From Numida meleagris (lineage: Eukaryota > Chordata > Aves > Galliformes > Numididae): DNA of 64,000 nucleotides. Shown in pieces: positions 11,138-21,805 of this stretch. Under the pieces are notes generated by a model that was not told the DNA's origin, did no database searches, and saw nothing but the letters and a program-made list of their open reading frames with translations. Each line of letters begins with the position of its first letter. Position 1 is the first letter of the stretch. The stretch covers positions 16,159,111-16,223,110 of the forward strand of contig NC_034409.1 of the NCBI RefSeq assembly GCF_002078875.1, in the 5' to 3' direction. Both the position numbers and the translations under genes were made by a program.

Positions 11138-13108
11138 AAGAGACATGGCCAGTAATGGAGGAAGGGAAGCAAATCCAATGGAGACCGCAGAATAAAGGGA
11201 AAAAACTAATTCCACTTGTCAAGCTTACTGTTGTGTGGAGAAAAACTGGGGAACACAGTGTTTATGAAATTTATATTACTTGAAAGATGATGTCTTTAAT
11301 TCTGAAAGTTTCAAAGGGAAAGAATGCTTTAGCATGCACTCAGTCTTCAGGGACAGAATTTACTCGGCTGTGACTGTCCCAAACCCTTTGTGTGCAACAA
11401 AGTGAAAGCTCTGAAACATCACATTGGGAACGTTTGGGTGAATGCTGAATGTTCCTCTGAACAACAGAGAAAGGAGCTTGGGAAAATCTTTATTGACTTC
11501 AGTCTTTTTGGAAATCTTTAGTGTGTAATAACCTGTTGTGCTCAAGCCCAATAGAACATAGACTTCCTTCTCCAGCGCTCAATTATTTTATTATTTTGGG
11601 ATTTAAGGATTTTAATATCATAGCTTTGTATACAATATGTTTTTGCTGGAAAACAAACCCATGTGGTTGAAATGAAAAGATTTTCAAATGTACAAACAGT
11701 ACGATGCCTAATTTCTATTTCTGGACATGTTAATTTTAATTCCTGTTTAGAATTATCTAAATAAGCCCTAGAGGTTTTATTTTCAGTGTGTTTTTATTTT
11801 ATTTGTATTTATTTTTTAAATCACATTATGCATTCTGTATAGTCTTGCCAGTAAGTGATTTGATGTATTTTTTTTGGTCTGGACTTTTCTATTACTATTT
11901 ATTTTCTGTATTGACTAAGAAGCAGAACAGCCTAAAAGAAAAAAAGTAAAATGTTGCCAGCATATTTCTCGGTCCCTGACTACTCTCTTCAGGATCAAAA
12001 GAGACTTCAGGATCAGTGTTGAGAGTTATCTGAATGTGGAACTTCAGAGTTTATTAGGGTAACAATGGCTTACCAATAAAATTCTTTCTCAAATTGTATG
12101 CCATAAAAATTGTAGGATCCTTACACTTCGGTCTTGTAAAGTTGACTACCTAGTGTTACATATCTGCAAAGTTCAGCAGCTTACCAAAATCTTTATTTCA
12201 TTATACTCCCTGAAACTTGCATATTTTGAATGTGATTAAATTGATCCCATTAACCTTGCAGTGTTATTGGTCAGGTTTTCCTATTTGCCCCAGGAATTCA
12301 TTCTCAAGTTTTAATGGAAATTGCTTAATGAATTTGTGCTAGATTAAATGCTTTTTTTCTCTCGTCCTCATTAATGTTGTTACTTTAATTGCAGAAAAAA
12401 TGTTTGATATGGCTTATGTCCCTTACTTGATTGTTTTTGTCTAAGACTGTCCTTGCAGAATGAATTGACACAATAGTCCTGGCAACAAAAATGAATACCA
12501 AATGCAACTTTTGGAATGAGTGAGACTGACCTGGACTGAGTATAGTCTAATCAGTGTCGCTTCAAAGGAGGCTTCTTTAGGAACAGAGACTGTAGTTTTG
12601 GGGTCCATGTATTCTGATGAGTTCTTAAAGTATTCATTTAATGATGGCTATTTAATGATCCATAACAATAGTTGCCTGAAGTGAAGAGCTGTACTCAAAC
12701 TTTTTTTTTTTTCCCCCCAATGCCGGCTTATGTAGGTTACTGTTCTGTTACTGCTGGAGTAAACTGCAAAGCAGAAATTATGCAAGTATCACTCTCCAGA
12801 CCTATGGCAAGCAAATAAAGTTACTTGGTCAATATTTAATAGTGAGAAACTTCCTATGTTAATCTAATTATTTTACAAGAGTAATAAGCATTTTAAGTAA
12901 CTCACTGTCCTGTAACTGTTTCAGATCAGAAAATAATTTTAGAATACTGTTTCTGAAGTGAGTTACATGTTTTATTGCTGGTGGTCTTTTATTTAAAACG
13001 AAACAAAACAGAACTGTAAACATGCTCCTACAACTGATGGTTCCCATATATATTCATTTTTCTCCCCATTATCAGGATATCACATAGGGCGATGCCAGCC
13101 AGAGAGAC
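11138..13108. other. intronic sequence without recognised features
   Basis: AT-rich. A T13/C6 pyrimidine run lies at about 12701-12718. No gene or repeat beyond simple tracts was seen. Confidence 0.5.
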
Positions 13109-13323
13109 CTAGACAGGCTCTTTTTTCACAATAAGGGTGGTGAGACACTGGAACAGGTTGCCTAGAGATGTGGTGGAAGCCCCATTGCTGGAGACATTCA
13201 GGGTCTGGCTGGACGGGACTCTGAGCACCTGATCTAGCTGTAGGTGTCCCTGTTAATTGCAGAGCAGTTGGACTAGATGACCCTTGAAGGGCCCTTCCAA
13301 CTCAAATGATTCTGTGATTCTGT
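13109..13323 (+). mobile_element. CR1 LINE 3' fragment
   Basis: It contains GGTGAGACACTGGAACAGGT, GTGGTGGAAGCCCC, GTCTGGCTGGACGGGACTCT and TTGGACTAGATGACCCTTGA, and ends ATGATTCTGTGATTCTGT. It resembles the fragments at 50402 and 51486 in its 3' portion (CTAGCTGTAGGTGTCCCTGT), so it is probably the same subfamily. Confidence 0.9.
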
Positions 13324-14476
13324 ACAGGGTGAACCTCTTTAGCAAATCTGTAGTGTTCAAAAAAACACATTTTTCATGCTGCTAGTGTGCAAACAACGCA
13401 ATGAATCCAAAATTAAGAAAAGGTAATACTATACTAGAACTCATAAATCAATGGCTTAATCAAAATCAAATTGGTAGAAAACTATTTTTTATTTCCAATT
13501 CCTTAAAGTAGTTTCACATAAAGAGGAGAAATACTGTTCAGGGAGAGAGAATTCTTGACAGTCTCTAACAAATGTAGTCATTTTGTCAATAAGTTTATTT
13601 GAATAACTTCTGCTAAGCTTTTAAAATTGTTTTCAGCATTTTTGTAATTGCAATTAATTGAGATGCTGGAATGGTTAAATAGTTCTGATTGCATCTAAAA
13701 ATCACACAGTATGTGTATAATTGAAATAGAATTCTATTTCACTTATTCTAGGAAAAAAGAATGAGTTGAAAAGTATATACATAAAATACAATGGATATGA
13801 AGAATATGATTTGTCTAACAAGGCTTTGGGAAAAATGCAAGAGTAAGGCTTCATTTTTTGTTCCGTGAAGTAGTTCCTTAATAGTCCCCCGAGTATTTGG
13901 CTAGCTTTAAGTAAAAGAGAATAATAATTCAGTTTTGACTTCAGTTGAGTTATTTGACAAATTCCACTCAACGTTTTTAGTAAATGCTACTGTCTAAGAG
14001 TTAAATGGTACACAGAGAGAAAAATGCATAGTCTTCTGAATATTCTGAGTAGGACCTCAGGGATCCAAAGGTATTCTTGCTATTACAGAAATACAATCAT
14101 ACTTCTTTTCAAAGCATATTCACTTGGGTATATTAAAAATCCATACAAATAAGTTAAATGAATAGGCTTCAAAACAAAAAATGTTTTGCAAATATGCAAA
14201 GGAATTCAAGTATAATTTGCACAGCATTTTACCAAGATGACAAGGTTTTACTCTTTGCATTTTATAGTTGAGACTAATGCATGTCATTGTAAATTGTGCA
14301 TAATAAGCTACTGGCAGCAAATGAGATGAAAAGGCTGACCTGAGGTTTTTACACCCATATTTTGGTACCATCCTTGCTTTTAAAAACTGCTAGTTATTGC
14401 ATTTTGGATGTGTTATTTTTAACTGATCATAAGTGGGTACCAAAACCAGATTAACTAACTCAAAGACTTAAAGAGG

Positions 14477-14512
14477 GCTCAGGGTGATTGAAGAGCTCAG
14501 GTTATTGAAGTA
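14477..14512. repeat. 18-bp imperfect tandem duplication (2 copies)
   Basis: GCTCAGGGTGATTGAAGA is followed at once by GCTCAGGTTATTGAAGTA. Two adjacent copies with three differences point to a simple local duplication. Confidence 0.7.
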
Positions 14513-16226
14513 GTCAGAAAGAAATGCAATAGATTAATTTTTTAGAAACATAAAATGAGATTTTAATGATAAATATTATTATTGGCAGAACTACAAAGAT
14601 ATCAAATTTTGCTTCATTGTTAGGAGGGAAAAATAGAAAAAAAATCATCTAAAGCAGAGAAGGCTGTGTATGCTATCTATTTGGTAAAAATTCTGCTTTT
14701 TAATGTATTCATCTATGTATCTTTCAACTGTAATTAGTGCCTTGAAACAGCACCTAATGTGTAATTTTCCATGATGTTTGAATTATTCCCCACTTAACAG
14801 AACAGTACACTCCTTGGAACAGGAAGGTTTTTTTCACTCTTGCAAATTTCACTGAATGTTCTTATCAGTCCAGACTTCATTTTTGCTACAGTACAATTGT
14901 GTTGTATCTTGAACAGTTTTCTTCATAATTAGTTCTTTCTCAGAGTAAACATTGAGTGTGTCTTAATTGCAGAATTATCATACTTTGCTTTCAGTAAAGT
15001 TACGTGTCGTTAACAAACTGAGCCTTAGGATAAAAGTATCTGTATGATAGTGGACATTTAATATAGAAAAGTAATGCCGAAGTATCAGTGTGTCAACAAA
15101 ATACACTGAAACTAATTCAGCTAAAACTGATGTGATGAATGCCAACTGAAAGGAGAAAGCTGACCAAGAGAAAATGACTAACACTAGCAACATGAGACTG
15201 GAAGGTGTTTTTATTTTATAATGCCCATTTCTTAAGACTTAAAGGGAAATGAATTAGACAATAAATATAAATTTAAGGAAAAATGAATTGATCTAAAAAT
15301 ATATTAATGGATATCACAAATGTGCACAGACTGGAAAAGTTCCCAGTTTATTTCACACTCACTAAAGTCTAGATGTTCAGCAAAAGAAAGTCAATATTCA
15401 AAATTATACTGTATAACAAAACAACTAACTAAATCTGATTATTTGATCGAAATTAGAAATTCAAATGTAAACTTTTTGATAGAAAGTTTATTAAGTAGTC
15501 ATTGCAGAGTATTCTTCAGTGGTTGGAATAAGGAGAAACTAGAAAGTGAGATCTGAGCTCATATTTCTTATTCATGATATTTTTTTGTGGCCAAGTCTTG
15601 AAGTTTTCATTCTGTTTTGAAAGGTGACCACATATTAAGGCAGCTTTTTACTCAAATACAGTCCGTCATTATTTTCACAGCAGAGGAGGGGAAGGTCTGT
15701 CTCTCTAATTGATGAACTCTGTTGAATTCTGTGCCCTCTCATTACAGACATCATTCATTCCTGTATAAACCTACTTAAGATAATATGTATTTCCAAAGAA
15801 ATTAGCAGGACCTTACACTAAACACAGTGTCTCCTCCATCTCTTAATTAACTTATATCTGTGAAATCTAAAGTGCAAGTAAAGCTTTAAAAGGTCTGTCA
15901 GTGTTTATGTTTCCTTTACAGTGGATATGTTTTAATCTACAGTTAGTCACTAATTCACTCATGTTGTGAATTTAAAATAATTTCTTGCTAGCGAGTTTAT
16001 TGCACAATCCTTTAACTGAAATGATAAAATTAGTTACAAATGTAGGATTTATGTTAATTTCATGATTTTCACGTGTATGTCTACCTAAAGGATGCATGTC
16101 TCGGTCTGTTTTGCTTAAAAGCAGTAGCCCTATGGCATAGTGTTCCATATTACTACTATATTCATTTATACTGGAAATATTTCTGGAAGCTTATACTAAA
16201 TTTCATAGTATTTTTTTTATAGTTGG

Positions 16227-16253
16227 ATTATTATTATTATTATTATTATTATT
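16227..16253. repeat. (ATT)n microsatellite
   Basis: About nine uninterrupted ATT units run directly into a T-tract. A likely polymorphic simple repeat. Confidence 0.9.
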
Positions 16254-17543
16254 TTTTACCCTGGATCCAAAGAGGGTCAGGGTAGAAGGTACACTGTAAC
16301 TATCAAAAACGTGGCAAGAGCAGCTGCAGTTAGATGACTAGCTGCTAAAAAAGCAGCTGTAGCTATGTCTCAACTGCAGATGGCGATGTCTGCGGGTGAT
16401 GCTCTGGTGAACTTTAATGTATCTTCTATCTCAGCCCATTCAGTCTGAATTAAAAGCATAATCATACACAAGTTAAAGATTTTGATGATTTGTTAGGAAT
16501 CAGATGTGCCAATTTTAAAATATTTTATGCTTTTAACCTTTTTTTTTTTAATTTAAGATTTTCCAGTTCTATGTATCATCTATATCCTAAGTGTTTTGTT
16601 GTGGTCTATGAAGATGCAGGGATAGCATGGTTTGATTAATAGAAATGTTTTATTTGGAAATGTTCTGATCTGCCTATCTGACATAAGATCAGGTATTAAA
16701 ATCTACAGCCTTTTAAGTTCTGGCTTTGTAGATAAAATCTCCATTTACCTTTTTCTATGATTTTTGGTTTCCCTTAGGAAATGAGAAGGGTTCTTGTCAG
16801 TGGTCCAGAGGGTGACATTATAAAAGGGAATGATTAATTTCTTTTCCTGCTGTCTGGGCTCCTACCAATCTTTTTCAAATAATTTGATTAGAATTGATGA
16901 ATAGAGTTGAATAGAGTGAAAGAAGAAGCACTAGAAAAATCCAAACCGCAGAGTTCCTGACGATGTAGAGAATGCAGCTAAAGAGAAATGGTTTGGATCT
17001 AAAGAAGAACAAGAACTCTGTTACAGCCTCAGTTTTAATGCTATTCTCTTGTGACTAACAGCTAAACCTTTCAGTTGGCAAAATATGCCTGTGTGTTTGG
17101 ATAATTATTGAAATAGAGTTGTGTGTGACTGTATCTCAATCTTGTATTGCTTCTTTAGCAAGAAACTAGAATTACTTTAACCAGAAGTATAGACTTTATG
17201 TATCTTAATGTAGGCAAGCAAGTGTTGCTTCTTCTTGACATGTAGTTCATCATCTGCTCTGGCTCTCTGACCATAATGAAGTCTCCTATCATAAAGTAGT
17301 GTGAGAACAGCATAAATATAATGTAGTAACAGCATGATTTAACAGCATGAATCAGCAGTGGACCGTTGTGGCTTTCCAAATCTGTACGGCAACTTTGCTA
17401 TCTCAACAGAATGTTAGAAAGTAAATGAGGTAGCATTAGGTTTGGAGTAGTTCCAGTCATCATAAGTAGGCTGAATTCATGCCTCACTGGTGCTGCAAGG
17501 ATGCTGTCTCCTCCTGTTTCAGTCTTGCTGAGCGTGTTATCGT

Positions 17544-17581
17544 CTCCCTTGTGGGAGTATGATCACTTACCAGTAAGTGAT
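17544..17581. repeat. two adjacent inverted repeats, including a 20-bp near-palindrome
   Basis: CTCCC-TTGT-GGGAG (17544-17557) is followed four bases later by ATCACTTACCAGTAAGTGAT (17562-17581). The second has 9-bp perfect arms and a 2-nt centre. No transposon was recognised around it. Confidence 0.75.
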
Positions 17582-19029
17582 ACACTGGAGGTCATGGCTA
17601 TGAAACTGTAATGAAAGAATTTGACATTTTATTACCTTTATTTATGTTTTCTTTACTTTTCAAAAATAAATTTGCTCCAGTTAAAATTATTTTACACATC
17701 TTTTGTTTTAACTGTTTGGATATTCTTGCATATTTACTCTTGCTTCTGTCAGGATTGTGAATACTCAGTTACTTTATGTTGATGTATCTATCCTAGCTTA
17801 TCAGAACTCTTAGTGTAGAATTCGTCCTCTTAATGGGTGGGCATTGTTTTACCCTTGAGAATGCTGTCTGAAGGCGTTTCCTAATTTTCAGAAACACTGT
17901 AAATAGGGAAGCTCCAAAGTATCAGAGGATAATACTGTAAAGAGACTGTGGTTTGCTCATGACCCCGGTGTGTCCAGCTAACAATAGTGAAAAAGATGTT
18001 TGTATTATCTGCAAAAGTAGCTTCAACTTTATTTCCTTTTATGGATTTTAATGGCAAGCGTGTAACATGAGGGTTCTTCCTGTCTTCGACCTGTTTTATT
18101 CTTCTGTCATAGAAAAATATGTCAGAAGAAAATAATACTGCTATGCTCATGAAGATGATAAAGGCATATTTTTAGTTATATGTATTAAATATTGTCTGAG
18201 TGTTTTCTAATTATTATTATCTAGTTACTTATCCAGTTTTCTTACTATCAGTTAAGAAGAGCACATGCAACTTTTTTTCACCATCATTCCTATCCTAGAG
18301 CTTCATTTCTATTTTTCATTTTGAAAAGTGTATCTACATTAGATAACAGTCAATATATAATACCCAATGTTGGCTATGAAACTTCATTTTATTCATTCCT
18401 GATATTTTGATGAAAATGTGGAAGATAATCATTTCTTACTGGGATCCATATTTTTTTGACTTTTAAATAGAATTTAACAGCAAAAATGACTTTCTAACTG
18501 GAGGACTAAAAAAATATTTTTAGTTAATTATATTCAAGGACAAGTTTACCTAGTGAGGTTCCGTGGGAGTCAGTAATTGGCAGAATGCTATTCATCATTT
18601 CCACTGATGTTTGAAAGTATCTATAAAAAGCTGATAATAAAAATCTGTGGATGACATTCTGACCGAGTGAGAAGGACAGTGCAATTATATAAACCAATCC
18701 TGAATCACTTGTCTAATCTGCCTCTAAATGCAAGCTGCCTTTTGATACAGTCAAATGAAAAATTTTTTGCAAATATAGAATAAGTAGAATATGTCATGCC
18801 TCTGGACTGAGAGACAATATGGTATGGCTTCTAAAGAGATACATTACTGACAAGTATCACAAGATGAGCTCCCAGAATATGAGAAATTTAATAGAAAAAC
18901 AATCCTAACACACAAACAAAATAAGTCATGAATTTCGGTATCTCTTAGGCACTCTTAGGTGCTAACATCTAATAGATGTTTTTTCCTGATAGAAAACAGG
19001 TTTAGGTTTAGTTCCTATTACCTACACAA

Positions 19030-19086
19030 GAGGTCAGACCAAGATAAGTAATGATCTTTTCTGGCTTTAATATCTATGACTCTACT
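19030..19086 (+). mobile_element. ancient CR1/L3-like 3' end
   Basis: GAGGTCAGACCAAGATAAG, then TGATCTTTTCTGGCTTTAAT ATCTATGACTCTA, match the form of an old CR1-lineage 3' terminus (AGACTAGATGATC...TTCTGGCCTTAAAATCTATGA type). It is heavily diverged and short. Confidence 0.55.
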
Positions 19087-20628
19087 AATCAGCTCAAAAT
19101 TTCTGTTTTGTATCTGTCAAATAGTACTCCCACTGACGTATATGATTACTGTCTTGCTTAGAGACAGACAACATCTGAAATACTTGGAACAACTAGACAA
19201 TGAATTGGCCTTAGAATACAATTTTGAAATGACAGCCATCATTTCTTAAGCATATATAATGTTTTTGTCTTCACACAGTTACCTCTTAAACATTTTGATA
19301 TCTATGAAGACTAATTGGCAGATGAAAAGCCCTGTTTTCATTAAAAAGACACAACAACGCAACATTTGCTGAGTAATCTCTGCATTTAATGTAACTGAAC
19401 TCTAGAAGCAAGTGCATTTTGGTTTGCCAGTATCTTCCTTGTCTTGAAATCCTATATGAAAGGACAGGAAATACATACACGTTTTCTGCTCAGGGCTTTT
19501 TGGCTCTAAGGATCCTCAGACCCCTTACAGGTCTGACAGTGCATTTGCACACTGGGAGGATCACCTGGCAAAACTGAGGCTCCCCTCTGATCTTCAAGCA
19601 TTTTCAAGAGCCCTGTTTGGTCTGACTGCTGCCTTTTAAGAAAGGCAGAATCTGATGCTGGGTGTGTATAATCTGGAGAGATTTCTTGTAAACCTTGCTT
19701 TATGGCTTGTATTTTACAGAGATTCTGTTGCTATCAAAGTTTTAAATCAAATCTTCCACATGATGAAAATCTGATTTTATTGGCCTGTAAGTTTCCAGAA
19801 GAAGCATTTTCTGATTAATGTAGGATATTTTTCTCTCATCAACCAACGTTTTTATATAGTTTCAGTAAACACCACAAAGGGATCTCTGCGTTGTCTCCAT
19901 TTCAATATCAAAAGCATTTTCATGAACAAAGAAAAAGTGTTCTTCTTCCTGAGCAATTTAGGTGACCTGCTAAACTAAATGCACTGGCAGGGCTTCCATT
20001 TGGTTAGTAATTCACAGCTGTCACTGGAGACTTCTCTCTACAAAGAAAACTGTTTTCTTTCCATGTTTATTTCTTCAGCAGAAACTGTGGCATAACAATG
20101 TCAATTATTGGCCTTATCAGTGTGTAACCCTGGAGAAGACTAAAATCACAGGAGCCTGCACACTTGACTACCAAAGTCAATCAAAACTACTGATAAGAGA
20201 ACAAAGAGAAACTAAAAGCTTTTAGAGTAAGAGCTGAATAACAGAATGAAGTGACATATGACTTTCTTTGAGACGAGCAGATGGAGGAGGATTAACTATA
20301 TTTCTTTTACTTGTCTGTTTTCTCCTATGGTTTCCTAAATGCTCGTGCATGTAGATTTTGCACTCTTACAACAAAATTGTCTCATTTCAACAGCAAGACA
20401 GTAAAAATAACACATATTTAAATGCCTATTGTTTTGTCATCTACTTGTAAACAAATGGGATTTAAAATTCTTCCAGAAATGTCATTATAGCACATCTGCT
20501 ATTTTCTTCTTAACCTCATGGTTAGCTCTTTCAGCTGTCATGAAGAGGAAGATCTCAACTCATTTGCTCTGTATAGTAAATGATTTTTGCACTAGATATC
20601 CTTTTACAAAGAAGGATGTGATATCTCT
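19087..20628. other. intronic sequence without recognised features
   Basis: A moderately GC-richer stretch lies at about 19490-19640. Nothing coding or repetitive was recognised. Confidence 0.5.
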
Positions 20629-20745
20629 AAACTAGCTAATGCTAAGCAAAATGCACTTGGTCTTATGTTATGCATACTTAACTGAATGGTACTTGCTTTC
20701 AAAAACTAGCTAATGCTAAGCAAAACACACTGGGTCTGATGATAC
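20629..20745. repeat. direct duplication, about 40-bp unit at 74-bp spacing
   Basis: AAACTAGCTAATGCTAAGCA begins at 20629 and again at 20703. Similarity continues through AAATGCACTTGGTCTTATG versus AAACACACTGGGTCTGATG. The second unit ends about 30 bp before the 5' breakpoint of the mariner relic. Confidence 0.85.
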
Positions 20746-20776
20746 ACAGAACATCCTTTATCTACTCCAGAAGCCC

Positions 20777-21805
20777 AGTGAACATAGTGAGGCGGTGGGG
20801 TGTTTCAGCAGTGGCAACAGTGATGGGAAACACAAGCTGTGTTCCAGACGGCCGTTCACAGGTGTAACATCACAAAATGAAGAGCATCTCAATCACCTCA
20901 TCCATGTGAATTGGCAGATTATGGCAAGAAAACTGTCTACAGAGCTGAATGTTGGCTTCAATGCATTGGAATCAATGGGGGCAACATTGGTATATCACAA
21001 AGTTTGCTCCAGGTGGGTCCCACAGATGCTCACACAGGAACAGAAAGAGCACTATATGCAAGTTTGTCAGGACCTATTGAACCAATGCAAAGCTGGAGGT
21101 GACAGTTTCCTGGACAGTTATGGGTGACAAGATGTGGTGTCACCACTACAAGCTGGAGTGAAAACAGCAGTCCATGGAGTGGCATTATGTGAATTCCACA
21201 TTGATGAAAACGTTCAAGATAGGGCCTTCAGGGGCTAAAGTGATGTGCACTATCTTTAGGGAGAGGAAAGGGATGATCCATCTGGATTTCCTAGAACCTG
21301 GACAAGCCATCAACACTGACAATTACATCTTGACATTGAATAAACTGAAGGCCCAAACTTCTAGAGTCAGGCCAGAGAAGAAGCAAACCTTTCTCTTGAA
21401 ACATGTTAACACCAGCCTACAAACTATTTTTAAGACCATGGAACACACTACCAATTTTGGCTGGACTGTCTGACCACACCCACCTTAATGTCCAGATTTG
21501 GCACCTTCTGACTTTTATCTGTTCAGGCCCATGAAAGGTGAAACTGTCTGGGCAACATTTTCCTAGGAATGACATTGTCATAGCAGCCTTGAAGAAGTGG
21601 GTCACATCCTCTAGTGCAGATTTTAATGAGTGGGGCAGGCAGGCTCTTGTTCATCACTGGTGAATATGAATAGCGGTGGTGACTATGTTGACAAATAGTG
21701 TTTTGTAGCTGAGAATTTACTCTATTGAATAGTGCTATGGTGCTCTTTGTATCTTTTGTAGGCTCCATGGAAATGAATAGGAGGCATTACTTTTGGAGCA
21801 ACCCA
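20777..21805 (+). mobile_element. mariner-type (Galluhop-like) element, 5'-truncated
   Basis: About 1.03 kb. It starts inside the element at AGTGAACATAGTGAGGCGGT, which aligns with 2407 onward of the first copy (GTGAGCACAGTGAGGCAGTG). It runs through the transposase region to the intact right terminal repeat, GGAGGCATTACTTTTGGAGC AACC. The left terminal repeat and the N-terminal coding part are missing. Confidence 0.9.
20795..21599 (+). pseudogene. mariner transposase pseudogene
   Basis: The first frame (to 21127) carries the second helix-turn-helix region and linker: NEEHLNHLIHVNWQIMARKL, STELNVGF and the mariner signature WVPQMLTQEQKEHYMQVCQD LL. The frame then shifts. A GDKMWCHHYKLE segment follows at 21123-21158, holding the first catalytic Asp of the DD34D triad, and stops at TGA 21159. 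The next part (to 21473) includes SGAKVMCTIFRERKGMIHLD FLEPGQ and FLLKHVNT. Here the second catalytic Asp of the usual FLLQHDN motif is replaced by Val. TGA (21471) and TAA (21486) then interrupt the conserved HPPYSPD block, and the third Asp survives in CPDLAPSDF. The gene is dead. Confidence 0.9.

Larger units (their letters stand above)
13324..19029. other. intronic sequence with small structural repeats only
   Basis: No gene recognised. It contains an 18-bp tandem pair (14477-14512), an (ATT)n microsatellite (16227-16253), an E-box cluster (16321-16376) and a 20-bp palindrome (17562-17581), described separately. Confidence 0.5.
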
